64,000 bases of DNA, taken from NCBI GenBank assembly GCA_050010035.1, contig JBEKLU010000005.1, positions 29,376 to 93,375 on the forward strand, given 5' to 3'. Under the pieces are notes generated by a model. That model saw nothing but the letters and a program-made list of their open reading frames with translations, was not told the origin of the DNA and made no database searches. Shown in pieces: positions 34,476 through 43,140 of this stretch; the first letter of the stretch is position 1; each line of letters starts with the position of its first letter. The translations under genes and the position numbers were made by a program. This stretch comes from Roseiarcus sp050010035. Its GTDB lineage: Bacteria; Pseudomonadota; Alphaproteobacteria; Rhizobiales; Beijerinckiaceae.

Positions 34476-34808
34476 TCACAGCCCCAGCACCTTGCGCAGG
34501 CTTTCCTCAAAGACGCTCAATTCGGGCCGCGTCAGCGCGCCGACCTTCTTGCCGATTCGGCGCTTGTCGACAGCGACGATCTGGTCGCAGACGGCCTTGC
34601 TGTTCTTTCCCAACGAGGCGATGGGGATGACGATCGGCGGCGCGTCCCGCGACCCGTGGGTGAGCGGAACGACGACGACGGTCCTGCGAATTTCGTTCAC
34701 TCCCGTGAGCGAGACGATCACGCAGGGGCGCGACTTTTCGATCTCGGACCCGCTGGGATCGCGTTGGGGCAATTCGACCCAATGGACGTCGCCGCGCCGG
34801 ATCGTCAT
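34476..34808 (-). CDS. MazF/PemK-family mRNA interferase toxin
   Basis: The 110-residue protein is a CcdB/MazF-fold ribonuclease toxin: MTIRRGDVHWVELPQRDPSGSEIEKSRP with the conserved Arg/Pro-Cys run (RPCVIVS), the strand VVVVPLTHG and the core DQIVAVDKRRI. MazF enzymes cut single-stranded mRNA at short motifs. Its start lies 3 bases after the stop of the antitoxin gene, the usual antitoxin-first order. It sits between glmS and glmU, an insertion hotspot-like gap that also contains repeats and a decayed gene. Confidence 0.88.
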   Translation of the reverse strand: MTIRRGDVHWVELPQRDPSGSEIEKSRPCVIVSLTGVNEIRRTVVVVPLTHGSRDAPPIVIPIASLGKNSKAVCDQIVAVDKRRIGKKVGALTRPELSVFEESLRKVLGL

Positions 34809-34811
34809 CGC

Positions 34812-35057
34812 TCAGGATCGCGCGAGAAGGTCGACCGCTTGCGCGTCGGTCCATTGCGAAATCTCGCGATATTCCGCGAACGCCGGATCGGTCTCCAGCA
34901 GTTTCGCCGCCGCGACGACCTCGGCCTCGCGCTCGTCGATCGCCTGGGCCATGAGCCTTTCGATCACACGGCTGCGGTCGCGGCCCTTGAACGTCGCGTT
35001 GAACCGAGCGGCAACTTCGGAATCGACGCTGTAGAGAACGCGCTTGGTCGCGGGCAT
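34812..35057 (-). CDS. Antitoxin partner of the MazF-type toxin
   Basis: The 81-residue acidic product begins with a probable ribbon-helix-helix DNA-binding segment (RVLYSVDSEVAARFNATFKGRDRSRVIERLMAQ) and ends in an acidic helix-rich tail (AFAEYREISQWTDAQAVDLL) of the kind that wraps around the toxin. It is immediately upstream of the toxin gene. An 18-bp palindrome, 22 bases before its start, is a good candidate for autorepression. Confidence 0.8.
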   Translation of the reverse strand: MPATKRVLYSVDSEVAARFNATFKGRDRSRVIERLMAQAIDEREAEVVAAAKLLETDPAFAEYREISQWTDAQAVDLLARS

Positions 35058-35079
35058 GGGGCGTTTCGATCCTTGCTGC

Positions 35080-35097
35080 AGTGATCACGTGATCACT
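35080..35097. promoter_or_regulatory. 18-bp palindromic operator of the toxin-antitoxin operon
   Basis: AGTGATCACGTGATCACT is a perfect dyad made of two self-complementary GTGATCAC boxes. It lies just upstream of the antitoxin start (35057, minus strand), followed by a further half-site AATCAC. Ribbon-helix-helix antitoxins typically repress their own promoter from such sites. Binding is inferred. Confidence 0.6.
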
Positions 35098-35520
35098 TGA
35101 ATCACTGTACACTTCCTCGACCGCGTATCCAAGTCCATGCCGAACCGCTGACAGGCCTGCCGCGCTTTACCGGCTTCCGGCCCTCCAAGCTTTTCCAAAT
35201 CCACGCCAAACATTTCCAAATTTTTGGCCTTTTTCTCCAAACATTTCCAACGATTCCTTTGGCGGTTTTGTTTGATTTCAAGGGGTTGCAAGCGAGGCAA
35301 ATGAGATTTCGTTTTGCTTCAAATTTTTGCGCCGCTCTCCGCCCGCGGACCTCTCCCGCCGGCACGGCGTTTACAAGGATCGACCTAAACGCATCGTAGC
35401 GCGATTTGCCTTTTTCCGAAACGAAATGTCGGGTCAGAAGGAAGTTCACTATCGAGCGCCCCGCAGGCGGCGGCGCTCCCATCGACGGGAAGCCACAACG
35501 TCAGCCAAACTGAACGCGAA
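35098..35520. other. Lower-GC region without a recognised gene
   Basis: This stretch upstream of the toxin-antitoxin operon is AT-richer than its surroundings, especially 35180-35340, with short repeated words such as TTTCCAAA and AACATTTCCAA. Minus-strand frames of 71 and 126 codons exist (35085-35300, 35102-35482) but they overlap each other in different frames, are rich in Trp, Lys and Arg, and match no family I know. It is likely remnant DNA of acquired origin. Confidence 0.4.
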
Positions 35521-35522
35521 CC

Positions 35523-35576
35523 CCTTCCCCCCTCGCGGGGGAAGGTGGCCGGCGGAGCCAGCCGGATGAGGGGGGT
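35523..35576. repeat. Single copy arm of the palindromic repeat family
   Basis: The hairpin core CCTTCCCCC-CTCGC-GGGGGAAGG (35523-35545) is followed by a GC-rich variable hairpin (GGCCGGCGGAGCCAGCC) and the conserved GGATGAGGGGGG. It is the same unit as each arm of the element at 24876-25101. It lies beside a decayed DUF559 endonuclease gene. Confidence 0.8.
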
Positions 35577-35609
35577 CGAGCGAAGCGAGACGGCTTCGTC
35601 ACAACCTGT

Positions 35610-35815
35610 TCACTCCGCCAACGCGCCGCGAATCCGCGCAACCGCCAATTCCGTCGAGCCGATCACGAGTTCGTTCGGCAAACGCAAGATGCGAAATCCT
35701 TGGCCGAAAAGCCAGGCGTCGCGCGCGGCGTCGGCTGTCTTTCGTTCGTCGCTTCATGCCTCGGCCCGTCGATTTCGACGACGAGGCGCCCGTTCAATTT
35801 GGCTTACGCGGTCGC
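35610..35815 (-). pseudogene. Frameshifted remnant of a DUF559 (very-short-patch-repair-like) endonuclease
   Basis: On the minus strand one frame reads LNGRLVVEIDGPRHEATNER (near 35800-35740), the catalytic-core style of DUF559 proteins, and a second frame continues DAARDAWLFGQGFRILRLPN and ELVIGSTELAVARIRGALAE to a stop at 35610. The two pieces join only through a frameshift near 35735 and the N-terminal half is missing. DUF559 genes are common next to dispersed repeats in Rhizobiales. It is not expected to be functional. Confidence 0.75.
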
Positions 35816-35828
35816 GGGCGATCCTCGC

Positions 35829-37196
35829 CTACCCCTTCTTCTTCCTCGCCCGGAACGCCTTCGCCCAGCCCGGCTTGGTCATCTGATGGCCGCGCGCCAC
35901 GGCGAGCGCGTCCGCTTCGACGTCCTTGGTCACCACCGAGCCCGAGCCGACGTAGGCGCCGTCGCCGATCGTCACCGGCGCGACCAGCGCCGAGTTGGAG
36001 CCGATGAAGGCGCCGGCGCCGATGTCGGTCTTGTATTTGTCGAAGCCGTCGTAATTGCAGGTGATCGTTCCCGCGCCGACGTTGGCGCCCGCGCCGACGC
36101 GCGCGTCGCCGATGTAGCTCAGGTGATTGACCTTGGCGCCGGCCTCGATCGTCGACGCCTTCACCTCGACGAAGTTGCCTATCCTTGCCTTCTGCCCGAC
36201 GTCGGCGCCCGGGCGCAGGCGCGCGTACGGCCCGATCGACGCGAACGAAGCGACGCGGGCGCCTTCGAGGTGGGAGAAGGCGTGGATCGTCGCGCCGTCC
36301 TCGATGGTCACGCCCTTGCCGATGACGACGTGCGGCTCGATCGTGACGTCGCGGCCGATTTTCGTATCCATCGACAGGAACACCGTCTCGGGCGCGATCA
36401 GCGTCGCGCCCTCGATCATCGCCCGCTCGCGCAAGGCGCGCTGCATCGCGGCTTCCGCGCGCGCGAGCTGGACGCGGTCGTTGACCCCCATGACTTCCTC
36501 TTCGCTCGCCAGCCGCGCCTCGGCGCGAAGGCCGCGCGAGCGCGCGATCTCGACGAGATCGGTGAGGTAGTGCTCGCCTTGCGCGTTGTCGGCGCCGATC
36601 GTCTCGAGCATGGCGAGCGCCTGCGCCCCCGCGAAGGCCATCGGCCCGGCGTTGCAGCGGGAAATCGCGCGCTCGTCAGCGCTCGCGTCCTTGTGCTCGC
36701 GGATCGCGGTGAGAACCCCCTCGCTTTCGATCAGTCGGCCGTAGCCGGTCGGATCACGCGCCTCGAAGCCGAGAACGACGAGGCCGGCGCCGCGCGCGAG
36801 CCCTTCGCGCAAGGCGCCGAGCGTTTGCGCGGAGAGCAGCGGAATGTCGGCGTAGGTGACGAGGATGTCGTCGAAGCTGCGCGCGATCGCGGCGCGCGCC
36901 GCGAGCGTCGCATGGGCGGTGCCCTTGCGTTCGTTCTGCACGAAGATTTCCGCGTTCGGCGCGCATTTCAGCGCCGCGGCGGCGACGTCGCCGCCGTTCG
37001 GCCCGACGACGACCGCGATTCGCTGCGCGCCGGCGCCGGCGAGCGCCTCCAGCGCATGGGCGAGCATCGCCCGCCCGGCGATCTCGTGCAGCGCCTTGGG
37101 CCGCGCCGAGCGCATGCGCACGCCTTGCCCCGCCGCCAGGGCTATTCCCAGACAGGTCCGGCGCGGCGGCGCGCCCGTCGGAAGCTTTGCGTTCAT
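35829..37196 (-). CDS. glmU: Bifunctional GlmU: N-acetylglucosamine-1-P uridyltransferase / glucosamine-1-P acetyltransferase
   Basis: The 455-residue enzyme produces UDP-GlcNAc. The N-terminal nucleotidyltransferase domain shows LAAGQGVRMRSARPKALHEIAG and VTYADIPLL. The C-terminal half is a left-handed beta-helix with RPGADVGQKARIGNFVEVK, HLSYIGDARVGAGANVGAGT and ITCNYDGFDKYKTDIG, the acetyl-CoA site region. It feeds lpxA and peptidoglycan synthesis, so together with glmS it belongs functionally with the envelope block. The 296 bases upstream, to opgG, are non-coding. Confidence 0.95.
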   Translation of the reverse strand: MNAKLPTGAPPRRTCLGIALAAGQGVRMRSARPKALHEIAGRAMLAHALEALAGAGAQRIAVVVGPNGGDVAAAALKCAPNAEIFVQNERKGTAHATLAARAAIARSFDDILVTYADIPLLSAQTLGALREGLARGAGLVVLGFEARDPTGYGRLIESEGVLTAIREHKDASADERAISRCNAGPMAFAGAQALAMLETIGADNAQGEHYLTDLVEIARSRGLRAEARLASEEEVMGVNDRVQLARAEAAMQRALRERAMIEGATLIAPETVFLSMDTKIGRDVTIEPHVVIGKGVTIEDGATIHAFSHLEGARVASFASIGPYARLRPGADVGQKARIGNFVEVKASTIEAGAKVNHLSYIGDARVGAGANVGAGTITCNYDGFDKYKTDIGAGAFIGSNSALVAPVTIGDGAYVGSGSVVTKDVEADALAVARGHQMTKPGWAKAFRARKKKG

Positions 37197-37492
37197 CGAC
37201 CCTTCCTCTCGAGCGTCGGCTCGAATCGGGCGCCCGCGGCGGCGGCGCGGGCGCCGCGGCTTCGCCCGGCAAGCGCTTATCAGGGTTTCGTAAATCAGTC
37301 GAAAAAGCGGCTCGCGAGCGCGCCGGAATAGGCTATAGAGAGAATGCCGCGCGACGCCCGTTCTACGCCCAGCTTGCGCATGAATGTCGTTAAGCGATTG
37401 ACATTTTACGTTGTTTTATAATGCGAAGCGCCCTATCGCCGACGGATTCGCCAGGCGCGCGGCGCGCCCTGCCAAGCGCGAGCGAAGAGGTC

Positions 37493-39025
37493 ATGGCAAC
37501 CAGCCCGAGACGGGATTTCCTCAAGCTGGCCCTCGGCGGCGCGCTCGCCGCGGCGAGCGCCGCGCTGACCAGCGCGCGCGCGAGCGCCCAGTCGTTGGGG
37601 CCGCCGAGTCCCTTCGCGCCCGACAACGTGCTGGACCTCGCCCGCGAGCTCGCCAAGTCGCCCTTCAAGGCCGCCAAGTCGACGCTGCCCGACGTCTTCT
37701 CCGACCTCAATTTCGAGCAATATTCCAGCATCCGGCGCACGGCGGCCTCGTCGATGTGGAGCGACGAAAAGTTCGGCTTCGCGCTCGAACCGCTGCACCG
37801 CGGCTTCATTTTCACGACGCCGGTGCAACTGAACATCGTCGAAAACGGTCAGCAGCGGCGACTGATCTACGACCGCGCCGATTACGACTTCGGCAAACTG
37901 CGGCCGCCGGCCGACTTGCCCGATCTCGGCTTTTCCGGCGTGCGGGTGCTCAAGACGACGGCTGGCCAAGGCTGGCAGGACCTGGCGATCTTCCAGGGTG
38001 CGACATTTTTTCGCAGCCTGGCGCGCGGCCAGACCTACGGCGTCGAGGCGCGCGGCCTGTCGATACGCGCCGGCGACGCGCAGGGCGAGGAATTCCCGCT
38101 GTTCCGCGAGCTGTGGATCGAGAAGCCGAGCCCCGCCTCCGGCGCCCTGACCATCCACGCGCTGCTCGATTCGGCGAGCCTGACCGGGGCCTTTCATTTC
38201 ACGCTGCGCCCCGGCGACGCCACGATCATCGACACCGAGCTGACGCTGGTGACGCGCGTCGAGGTCGACCACCTCGGCCTCGGCGTGATGACGGCGCTCT
38301 ATTTCTTCGGCGCGCTCGATCATCGCCACGCCGACGACGTGCGCCCCGCCGTCTACGACGTCGGGGGATTGCAGATCCTCACCGGCGCCGGCGAATGGTT
38401 GTGGCGCCCGATCGCCAGCCGCGACACATTGCAGATTTCCGCCTTCGGCGACATGAACCCGCGCGGCTTCGGCCTTCTTCAGCGCTCGCGCGTCTTCGAC
38501 GACTTCGACGACGACGACGCCCATTGGGAACTTCGCCCTTCGCTGTGGATCGAGCCGATCGGCGACTGGGGCGAAGGCGAGGTGATTCTGCTCGAGATCC
38601 CTTCCGATTCCGAGAACAACGACAACGTCGTCGCGCAATGGCGGCCCAAGGCGGGCCTCGCCCAGGGCGCGACGGTCTCGTTCGCCTACCGCCAGTTCTG
38701 GTGCTGGACGCCGCCCGCGCGCCCCGCCCTGGCGACGGTGATGAGTTCGCGCGCCGGCAAGGTCGGCAAACGGCGGCGCTTCATCGTCGAATTCGTCGGC
38801 GACCTCTTCGCCGACCCGCAGAAGGCGGCTCAGGTGAGCGCCGCGGTCGAGGCCGGGCCGGGCCAGATCGTCGCCACCCGCCTCTACGCGTACAAGGAGC
38901 GGCGTTCCGTTCGCGTCGTCTTCGATCTCGATCCGGGGTCGGAATCCTACTCCGAACTGCGCCTCGTCCTCAAGGCGGCCGATCAACCCGTCAGCGAGAC
39001 ATGGCTCTATCGATGGACAGCCTGA
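37493..39025 (+). CDS. opgG: Periplasmic glucan biosynthesis protein OpgG/OpgD family, Tat-exported
   Basis: The start at 37493 follows GAAGAGG and places a twin-arginine signal at the N-terminus: SPRRDFLKLALGGALAAASA, with cleavage near ASA-QS. The 510-residue product is an MdoG/OpgG-type beta-sandwich protein (FDLNFEQYSSIR-like start of the mature domain, then the IHALLDSASLTGAF and ELRPSLWIEP segments). Such proteins act on the beta-glucan backbone in the periplasm. A Tat signal is typical of OpgD, so OpgD is an alternative name. Its end overlaps the opgH start by about 25 bases. Confidence 0.88.
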   Translation: MATSPRRDFLKLALGGALAAASAALTSARASAQSLGPPSPFAPDNVLDLARELAKSPFKAAKSTLPDVFSDLNFEQYSSIRRTAASSMWSDEKFGFALEPLHRGFIFTTPVQLNIVENGQQRRLIYDRADYDFGKLRPPADLPDLGFSGVRVLKTTAGQGWQDLAIFQGATFFRSLARGQTYGVEARGLSIRAGDAQGEEFPLFRELWIEKPSPASGALTIHALLDSASLTGAFHFTLRPGDATIIDTELTLVTRVEVDHLGLGVMTALYFFGALDHRHADDVRPAVYDVGGLQILTGAGEWLWRPIASRDTLQISAFGDMNPRGFGLLQRSRVFDDFDDDDAHWELRPSLWIEPIGDWGEGEVILLEIPSDSENNDNVVAQWRPKAGLAQGATVSFAYRQFWCWTPPARPALATVMSSRAGKVGKRRRFIVEFVGDLFADPQKAAQVSAAVEAGPGQIVATRLYAYKERRSVRVVFDLDPGSESYSELRLVLKAADQPVSETWLYRWTA

Positions 39026-41232
39026 CGACGCCGATCCTCCCGGCGCCCGCGACGCCGCGCGAGGCGCCCTTGGCGATGCCGGTGCAATCGCTGCGGCGAT
39101 TCGGCCGCGACGAGCGGCGCGCCTGGGCGGCGCCGCGCCTCGCCCGGACGCCCTGGCCGGCGCGGCTGTTCATCTTCGGCGGCGCGTTCGCGCTCACCTT
39201 CTACGGCGCACGGGAAATGTATGGCGTCGTCGAGGTCGGCGTGGTGACGCCGCTCGAATGGGCGCTGGTGGTTCTCTTCGTCTTGACGTTCTCCTGGATC
39301 GCCCTCGCCTTCACCTCGAGCCTGGTCGGCTTCGCCTGGCTCGTCGCCTGGGCGCCGCGCGCGGGGCCGCTGCCCCAGCGCCTGGAGGCGAAGACGGCGG
39401 TCGTCATGCCGATCTACAACGAGGCGCCCTCGCGGGTCTTCTCGGCGATGCAGGCGATCTACGAAGACGTCGCGGCGACCGGGCTCGGCGACGCCTTCGA
39501 CTATTTCTTCCTCTCCGACACCACCGATCCCGACATCTGGATCGCCGAGGAGCGGGCGCTGCTGGCGATGCGCCAGCGCTTGCCCGGCGCCCGGATCTAT
39601 TACCGGCGCCGTCGCAAGAACGTCGCCCGCAAGGCCGGCAATATCGCCGATTTCGTCATGCGCTGGGGCGCCGCCTATCCGCAGATGGTGGTGCTCGACG
39701 CCGACAGCCTGATGACCGCCGACGCGATCGTGCGCCTCGCCGCGGCGATGGAGGCCGATCCCGACGCGGGAATCTTTCAGAGCCTGCCGCTGATCGTCAA
39801 CCGCAACACGCTGTTCGCCAGGGTTCAACAATTCGCCGCGCGCATCGCCGGCCCGATCATCGCGGCGGGGCTGGCCGCCTGGATGGGGCGCGACGGCAAC
39901 TACTGGGGCCACAACGCGATCATCCGCACGCGCGCCTTCGCCGACCATTGCGGCCTGCCGGAGCTGACGGGACGTCCGCCGTTGGGCGGCCACATCCTCA
40001 GTCACGACTTCGTCGAAGCGGCGCTGATGCGCCGGGCCGGCTGGGCCGTCACCATGTTGCCCACTCTGGGCGGCTCGTTCGAGGAGAGCCCGCCGTCGCT
40101 GATCGACCTGGCCGCGCGCGACCGGCGCTGGTGCCAGGGCAACCTGCAGCACATCCGCATCATCGGGAGCAAAGGCTTCGTGCTCCCGAGCCGCCAGCAC
40201 TTTCTCACCGGGATCATGGGCTACCTCGCCTCGCCCTTGTGGATGGCGCAACTGCTCGTCGGCATCGTGCTGGTGCTGCAATCCAAATACATCCGGCCGG
40301 AATATTTCACCGCCGATTTCTCGCTCTTTCCGACCTGGCCGCGCTTCGACTACGAGCGCGCGCTAGCCCTCTTCGAACTGACGATCGCGGTGCTGCTCGC
40401 GCCCAAGATTCTCGGGTTGGTCGCGGCCCTGATCGACGGGCCGACCCGGCGCGGTTGCGGCGGGGCGATCCGGCTCGTCCTCTCCTCGCTGATCGAGATC
40501 GTCATTTCCGCGGCGCTGGCGCCGATCATGATGCTGTTCCAATCGAGCGCGGTGGCGCAGATTCTCTCCGGGCGCGACACCGGCTGGAATCCGCAGAGGC
40601 GCGACGACGGCTCGATCCCGTTCTCCAGCATCGTTCGCCGCCACGCCGCTCACACCGCGCTGGGGCTCGTCACCTTGTTCGCCGCCGGCCTGATTTCGCC
40701 CTCGCTGGTCATCTGGATGTCGCCGACGATCGCCGGCCTGATCCTGTCGATCCCGCTCTCCTGGGCGAGCGGCCAGATGTGGATCGGCGTCGGGCTGCGC
40801 CGCCTCGGCCTGCTGACGACGCCCGAGGAGACGCACAGGCCGCCGATCGTCGCGCGGGCCAATGCGCTGGCCGACGAACTCGCGCTCGCCGGCGGCGACG
40901 ACGACGACGGGCTGCGCGTCGTCGCCTCCGACGCCGCCTTTCGCCAGAGTCACGAGATGTTCCTGCCCGACGCCGGTCGGCGCCGTCGCGGCGAGATCGG
41001 CGTCGAGGAAGCGGTCGCGACGGCCAAGCTCAACGACGCGCGCTCGATCGAGGAAGCCTGCGCCTGGCTGAAGCCCAAGGAGCGGCTCGCGGTTCTGGGC
41101 GACCGCGCCCTGATCGCCATGCTCGCGCGCCTGCCCGCCCGATCCGAGCCGCTCGCCGAAGCGGACGTCGGCGTCGTGAAGGCGCTTCATCCGCCGATCG
41201 CAGCGCCGAAGGCGGGCGTTCAAGGCGCCTGA
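39001..41232 (+). CDS. opgH: Glucan biosynthesis glucosyltransferase OpgH (MdoH)
   Basis: The 743-residue inner-membrane GT2 enzyme polymerises UDP-glucose into osmoregulated periplasmic glucan. After a variable N-terminus and membrane segments come the GT2 motifs TAVVMPIYNEAPSRVF, the Asp pair in VVLDADSLMT, HDFVEAALMRRAGW and the product-binding RRWCQGNLQHIR. More membrane helices follow (about 415-570). The start is ATG at 39001 or 39013, both inside the end of opgG, implying translational coupling. Its 3' end overlaps the convergent rhomboid gene by 13 bases. Confidence 0.92.
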   Translation: MALSMDSLTTPILPAPATPREAPLAMPVQSLRRFGRDERRAWAAPRLARTPWPARLFIFGGAFALTFYGAREMYGVVEVGVVTPLEWALVVLFVLTFSWIALAFTSSLVGFAWLVAWAPRAGPLPQRLEAKTAVVMPIYNEAPSRVFSAMQAIYEDVAATGLGDAFDYFFLSDTTDPDIWIAEERALLAMRQRLPGARIYYRRRRKNVARKAGNIADFVMRWGAAYPQMVVLDADSLMTADAIVRLAAAMEADPDAGIFQSLPLIVNRNTLFARVQQFAARIAGPIIAAGLAAWMGRDGNYWGHNAIIRTRAFADHCGLPELTGRPPLGGHILSHDFVEAALMRRAGWAVTMLPTLGGSFEESPPSLIDLAARDRRWCQGNLQHIRIIGSKGFVLPSRQHFLTGIMGYLASPLWMAQLLVGIVLVLQSKYIRPEYFTADFSLFPTWPRFDYERALALFELTIAVLLAPKILGLVAALIDGPTRRGCGGAIRLVLSSLIEIVISAALAPIMMLFQSSAVAQILSGRDTGWNPQRRDDGSIPFSSIVRRHAAHTALGLVTLFAAGLISPSLVIWMSPTIAGLILSIPLSWASGQMWIGVGLRRLGLLTTPEETHRPPIVARANALADELALAGGDDDDGLRVVASDAAFRQSHEMFLPDAGRRRRGEIGVEEAVATAKLNDARSIEEACAWLKPKERLAVLGDRALIAMLARLPARSEPLAEADVGVVKALHPPIAAPKAGVQGA

Positions 41233-41990
41233 CGGCGCAACGGACGATCGAACAGCGGAAACGCCAGCAGCCCCACGACGAAGCCGCCGACATGGGCGAT
41301 CCAGGCGACCGGCGCCTGCGACGCGCCGAGCGCCTGCGCGCCCGCGCCGAAGACCAAATTGAGGACCATCCAGATCGCGATGAAGATGACGGCGCGCCGT
41401 TCTTGCAACAATTCGCGCAGGCTCGGCGCAGGCCGCTCGTCGCCGGCCTCGATCGCCAACCCGGAGAAATCCCTGGGGTCGCCGAGCGGCGCGCCGGGCT
41501 GGAAAATGAACCGCGCCGCCGCGGCCATCAGCCCGGAATCCGCCGCCGAGGCGCCGATCAGCGGCGAGAAATCCATCGGGTCGGACGCCCAGTGCGCGAG
41601 CGCGCCCGCTACGGCCGTCAACGCGAAGAACGCAAGAAACCGGCCCGAGCCGAAGCGGCGCGCAACCGGCGGCCCGAAGGCGATCAACCAGATCGAATTG
41701 AGGATGACATGGCCCCACGAGCCGTGCAGCAGGGCATAGGTGAAGAGGGTCCAGACTTTCGCGCCGCCTTCCAGCGGCTCGCCGCCGAGCCGATCCGGCC
41801 AGATCCAAAGCGTCAGCCGCGCCGGCATGAAGGCCAGCTCGCGCATCGCGGCGTCCTGCGTGCCCGCGCTCGACAGCGTCAGAACGGCGTGAACGGCGAG
41901 CAGCGCCGCGACGAGCGCGACGACGACGAACGGAACGAAAAAAATCGGCTCGCGTCGTCTCGCGCCGTCGGAAAAGGGAGATTCGGTCAT
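41220..41990 (-). CDS. Rhomboid-family intramembrane serine protease
   Basis: The 256-residue protein has about six to seven membrane segments. Rhomboid landmarks are TLFTYALLHGSWGHVILNSIWL (the HxxxN-type His/Asn region), a serine motif GASAADSG in place of the usual GxSG, and a C-terminal His in AHVGGFVVGLL. The Ser-His dyad looks intact although the residue after the Ser is Ala rather than Gly. Substrates are unknown. It converges with opgH, overlapping it by 13 bases. Confidence 0.83.
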   Translation of the reverse strand: MTESPFSDGARRREPIFFVPFVVVALVAALLAVHAVLTLSSAGTQDAAMRELAFMPARLTLWIWPDRLGGEPLEGGAKVWTLFTYALLHGSWGHVILNSIWLIAFGPPVARRFGSGRFLAFFALTAVAGALAHWASDPMDFSPLIGASAADSGLMAAAARFIFQPGAPLGDPRDFSGLAIEAGDERPAPSLRELLQERRAVIFIAIWMVLNLVFGAGAQALGASQAPVAWIAHVGGFVVGLLAFPLFDRPLRRQAP

Positions 41991-42089
41991 CGACGGCGAA
42001 CTCGCGCGTTGGGCGTCGCTTGGTTAGCACTGTCGCGCTGATCTGGCGATGAGAAAGGCCGGCCGCAGCCGCGAGAGGCGCAAATGGAA

Positions 42090-42117
42090 AGGGAGGGCCC
42101 GGAGCGAGGCCCTCCCT
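42090..42117 (-). terminator. Strong 10-bp hairpin, probable intrinsic terminator
   Basis: AGGGAGGGCC and GGCCCTCCCT form a perfect 10-bp stem with an 8-base loop. On the minus strand the hairpin is followed by TTTCCATTTG, a weak T-tract, favouring termination of a minus-strand transcript. No minus-strand gene lies directly upstream. Confidence 0.5.
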
Positions 42118-42345
42118 GATCCTTTCGATCGTGCGCGCCGCAGCCGTTGCGCGGCGACGCCCGGTCCGGCCCCCTGTGCGACCCCGTCGCGGTCGGCGGG
42201 GGAGCGGCCCGCCGAGCCATCGGAGCTGACGCAATCGTTGCGAAGCGCGACGCTCGGGCCAATGCGGCCAACTCGCCGCTTCGTCAACGCCGACACTATG
42301 CCCGCCGGCCCCTCCCGACGCAACGACGACCTTAGCTTATTGTTA
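42090..42345 (-). ncRNA. Possible small RNA transcribed towards the rhomboid gene, ending in a strong hairpin
   Basis: The 516-base gap 41991-42506 has no convincing protein gene. On the minus strand an AT-rich, promoter-like stretch near 42340-42370 is followed by about 230 GC-rich bases and the perfect hairpin at 42090-42117. Overlapping short frames (for example 42024-42323) lack protein-like features. No known RNA family is recognised. This is a weak call based on arrangement only. Confidence 0.25.
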
Positions 42346-42354
42346 ATCCAAAAG

Positions 42355-42370
42355 TTAAGTCATCGTTAAC
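42355..42370. promoter_or_regulatory. Perfect CtrA-binding box
   Basis: TTAAGTCATCGTTAAC matches the CtrA consensus TTAA-N7-TTAAC at every position. It lies 137 bases upstream of the PAS_5 gene at 42507, within an AT-rich patch that also contains TTAATCCAAAAGTTAA with 8-base spacing. CtrA is the alphaproteobacterial cell-cycle and motility response regulator; it could act on the PAS_5 gene, on a divergent transcript, or both. Confidence 0.65.
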
Positions 42371-42506
42371 GGCCAACCGGCCCTCGCCGCGGCGCCTCGA
42401 GCCCCGGCTGGCACGCCGCCTGCAAGCACCCCGTGCATTCGCGAAAGGACGGCTCGCGGCGTGCCGTTTTCGCACAAACGCCGCGGGGCGTCGAAGGGGG
42501 TCCGCA

Positions 42507-43109
42507 GTGAAACTGGCCGCCAGTCAACAGCTCTACGCCTATTGGGACGAATTGCGCGGCGCCCGCAGCGCGCCGGAGCGCAACGATATCGAGCCCGGCG
42601 CCATTCGAGGCATTCTCGCGGACACGTTCATTCTCGAGTTCGACGGGCGGCGCGATTTTCCCATGCGCGTGGTCGGCACGCGCACGAGCGCCCTCTTCCT
42701 CAGGGAATTGCGCGGCGCGCCGTTTCTCGACCTGTGGCGCGGGCAGGACAGGGACGAGACGCGGGCGATTCTTTCCAGCGTCGCCGACGAGGCCCAGCCG
42801 TTCCTGATCGGCGCGATCGGAACGCCGCTCGGCTTCGCGCCGATCGAAGTCGAGGCGCTGCTGCTGCCGCTGCGCCATCACGGCGACACGCACGCGCGCG
42901 TCCTGGGCTGCTGCGCGCCCGCTGCGGTCCCGCATTGGCTCGGCTTGGTCGCCGTCGCGTCGCTGGCGCTGCTGACGCTGCGCGCGCTCGGACGCGGCGA
43001 GCCCGGCTCGCGAGAGCCGCCTCGCTGCGGCGACGGTTCGCGCGAATTCGCACGCGCGCCGCACATTGATCGTCGCGGGCATCTGTTTCTTCACTCCTCG
43101 CGCCGCTGA
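42507..43109 (+). CDS. PAS_5-domain protein with a C-terminal membrane segment
   Basis: The 200-residue product begins with the PAS_5 (alphaproteobacterial PAS-like) pattern: LYAYWDELRGARSAPERNDIEP, then ILADTFILEFDG and FPMRVVGTRTSALF. The domain covers about residues 5-135. A hydrophobic segment (WLGLVAVASLALLTLRAL, about 143-160) and a short basic tail follow. Proteins of this type are small sensors of unknown ligand and in this group are often under CtrA control. A perfect CtrA box lies upstream and a PilZ-domain gene follows. Confidence 0.8.
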   Translation: MKLAASQQLYAYWDELRGARSAPERNDIEPGAIRGILADTFILEFDGRRDFPMRVVGTRTSALFLRELRGAPFLDLWRGQDRDETRAILSSVADEAQPFLIGAIGTPLGFAPIEVEALLLPLRHHGDTHARVLGCCAPAAVPHWLGLVAVASLALLTLRALGRGEPGSREPPRCGDGSREFARAPHIDRRGHLFLHSSRR

Positions 43110-43140
43110 CGCCGTCCGAGGGCCGGCGATTCGTCGCGGG

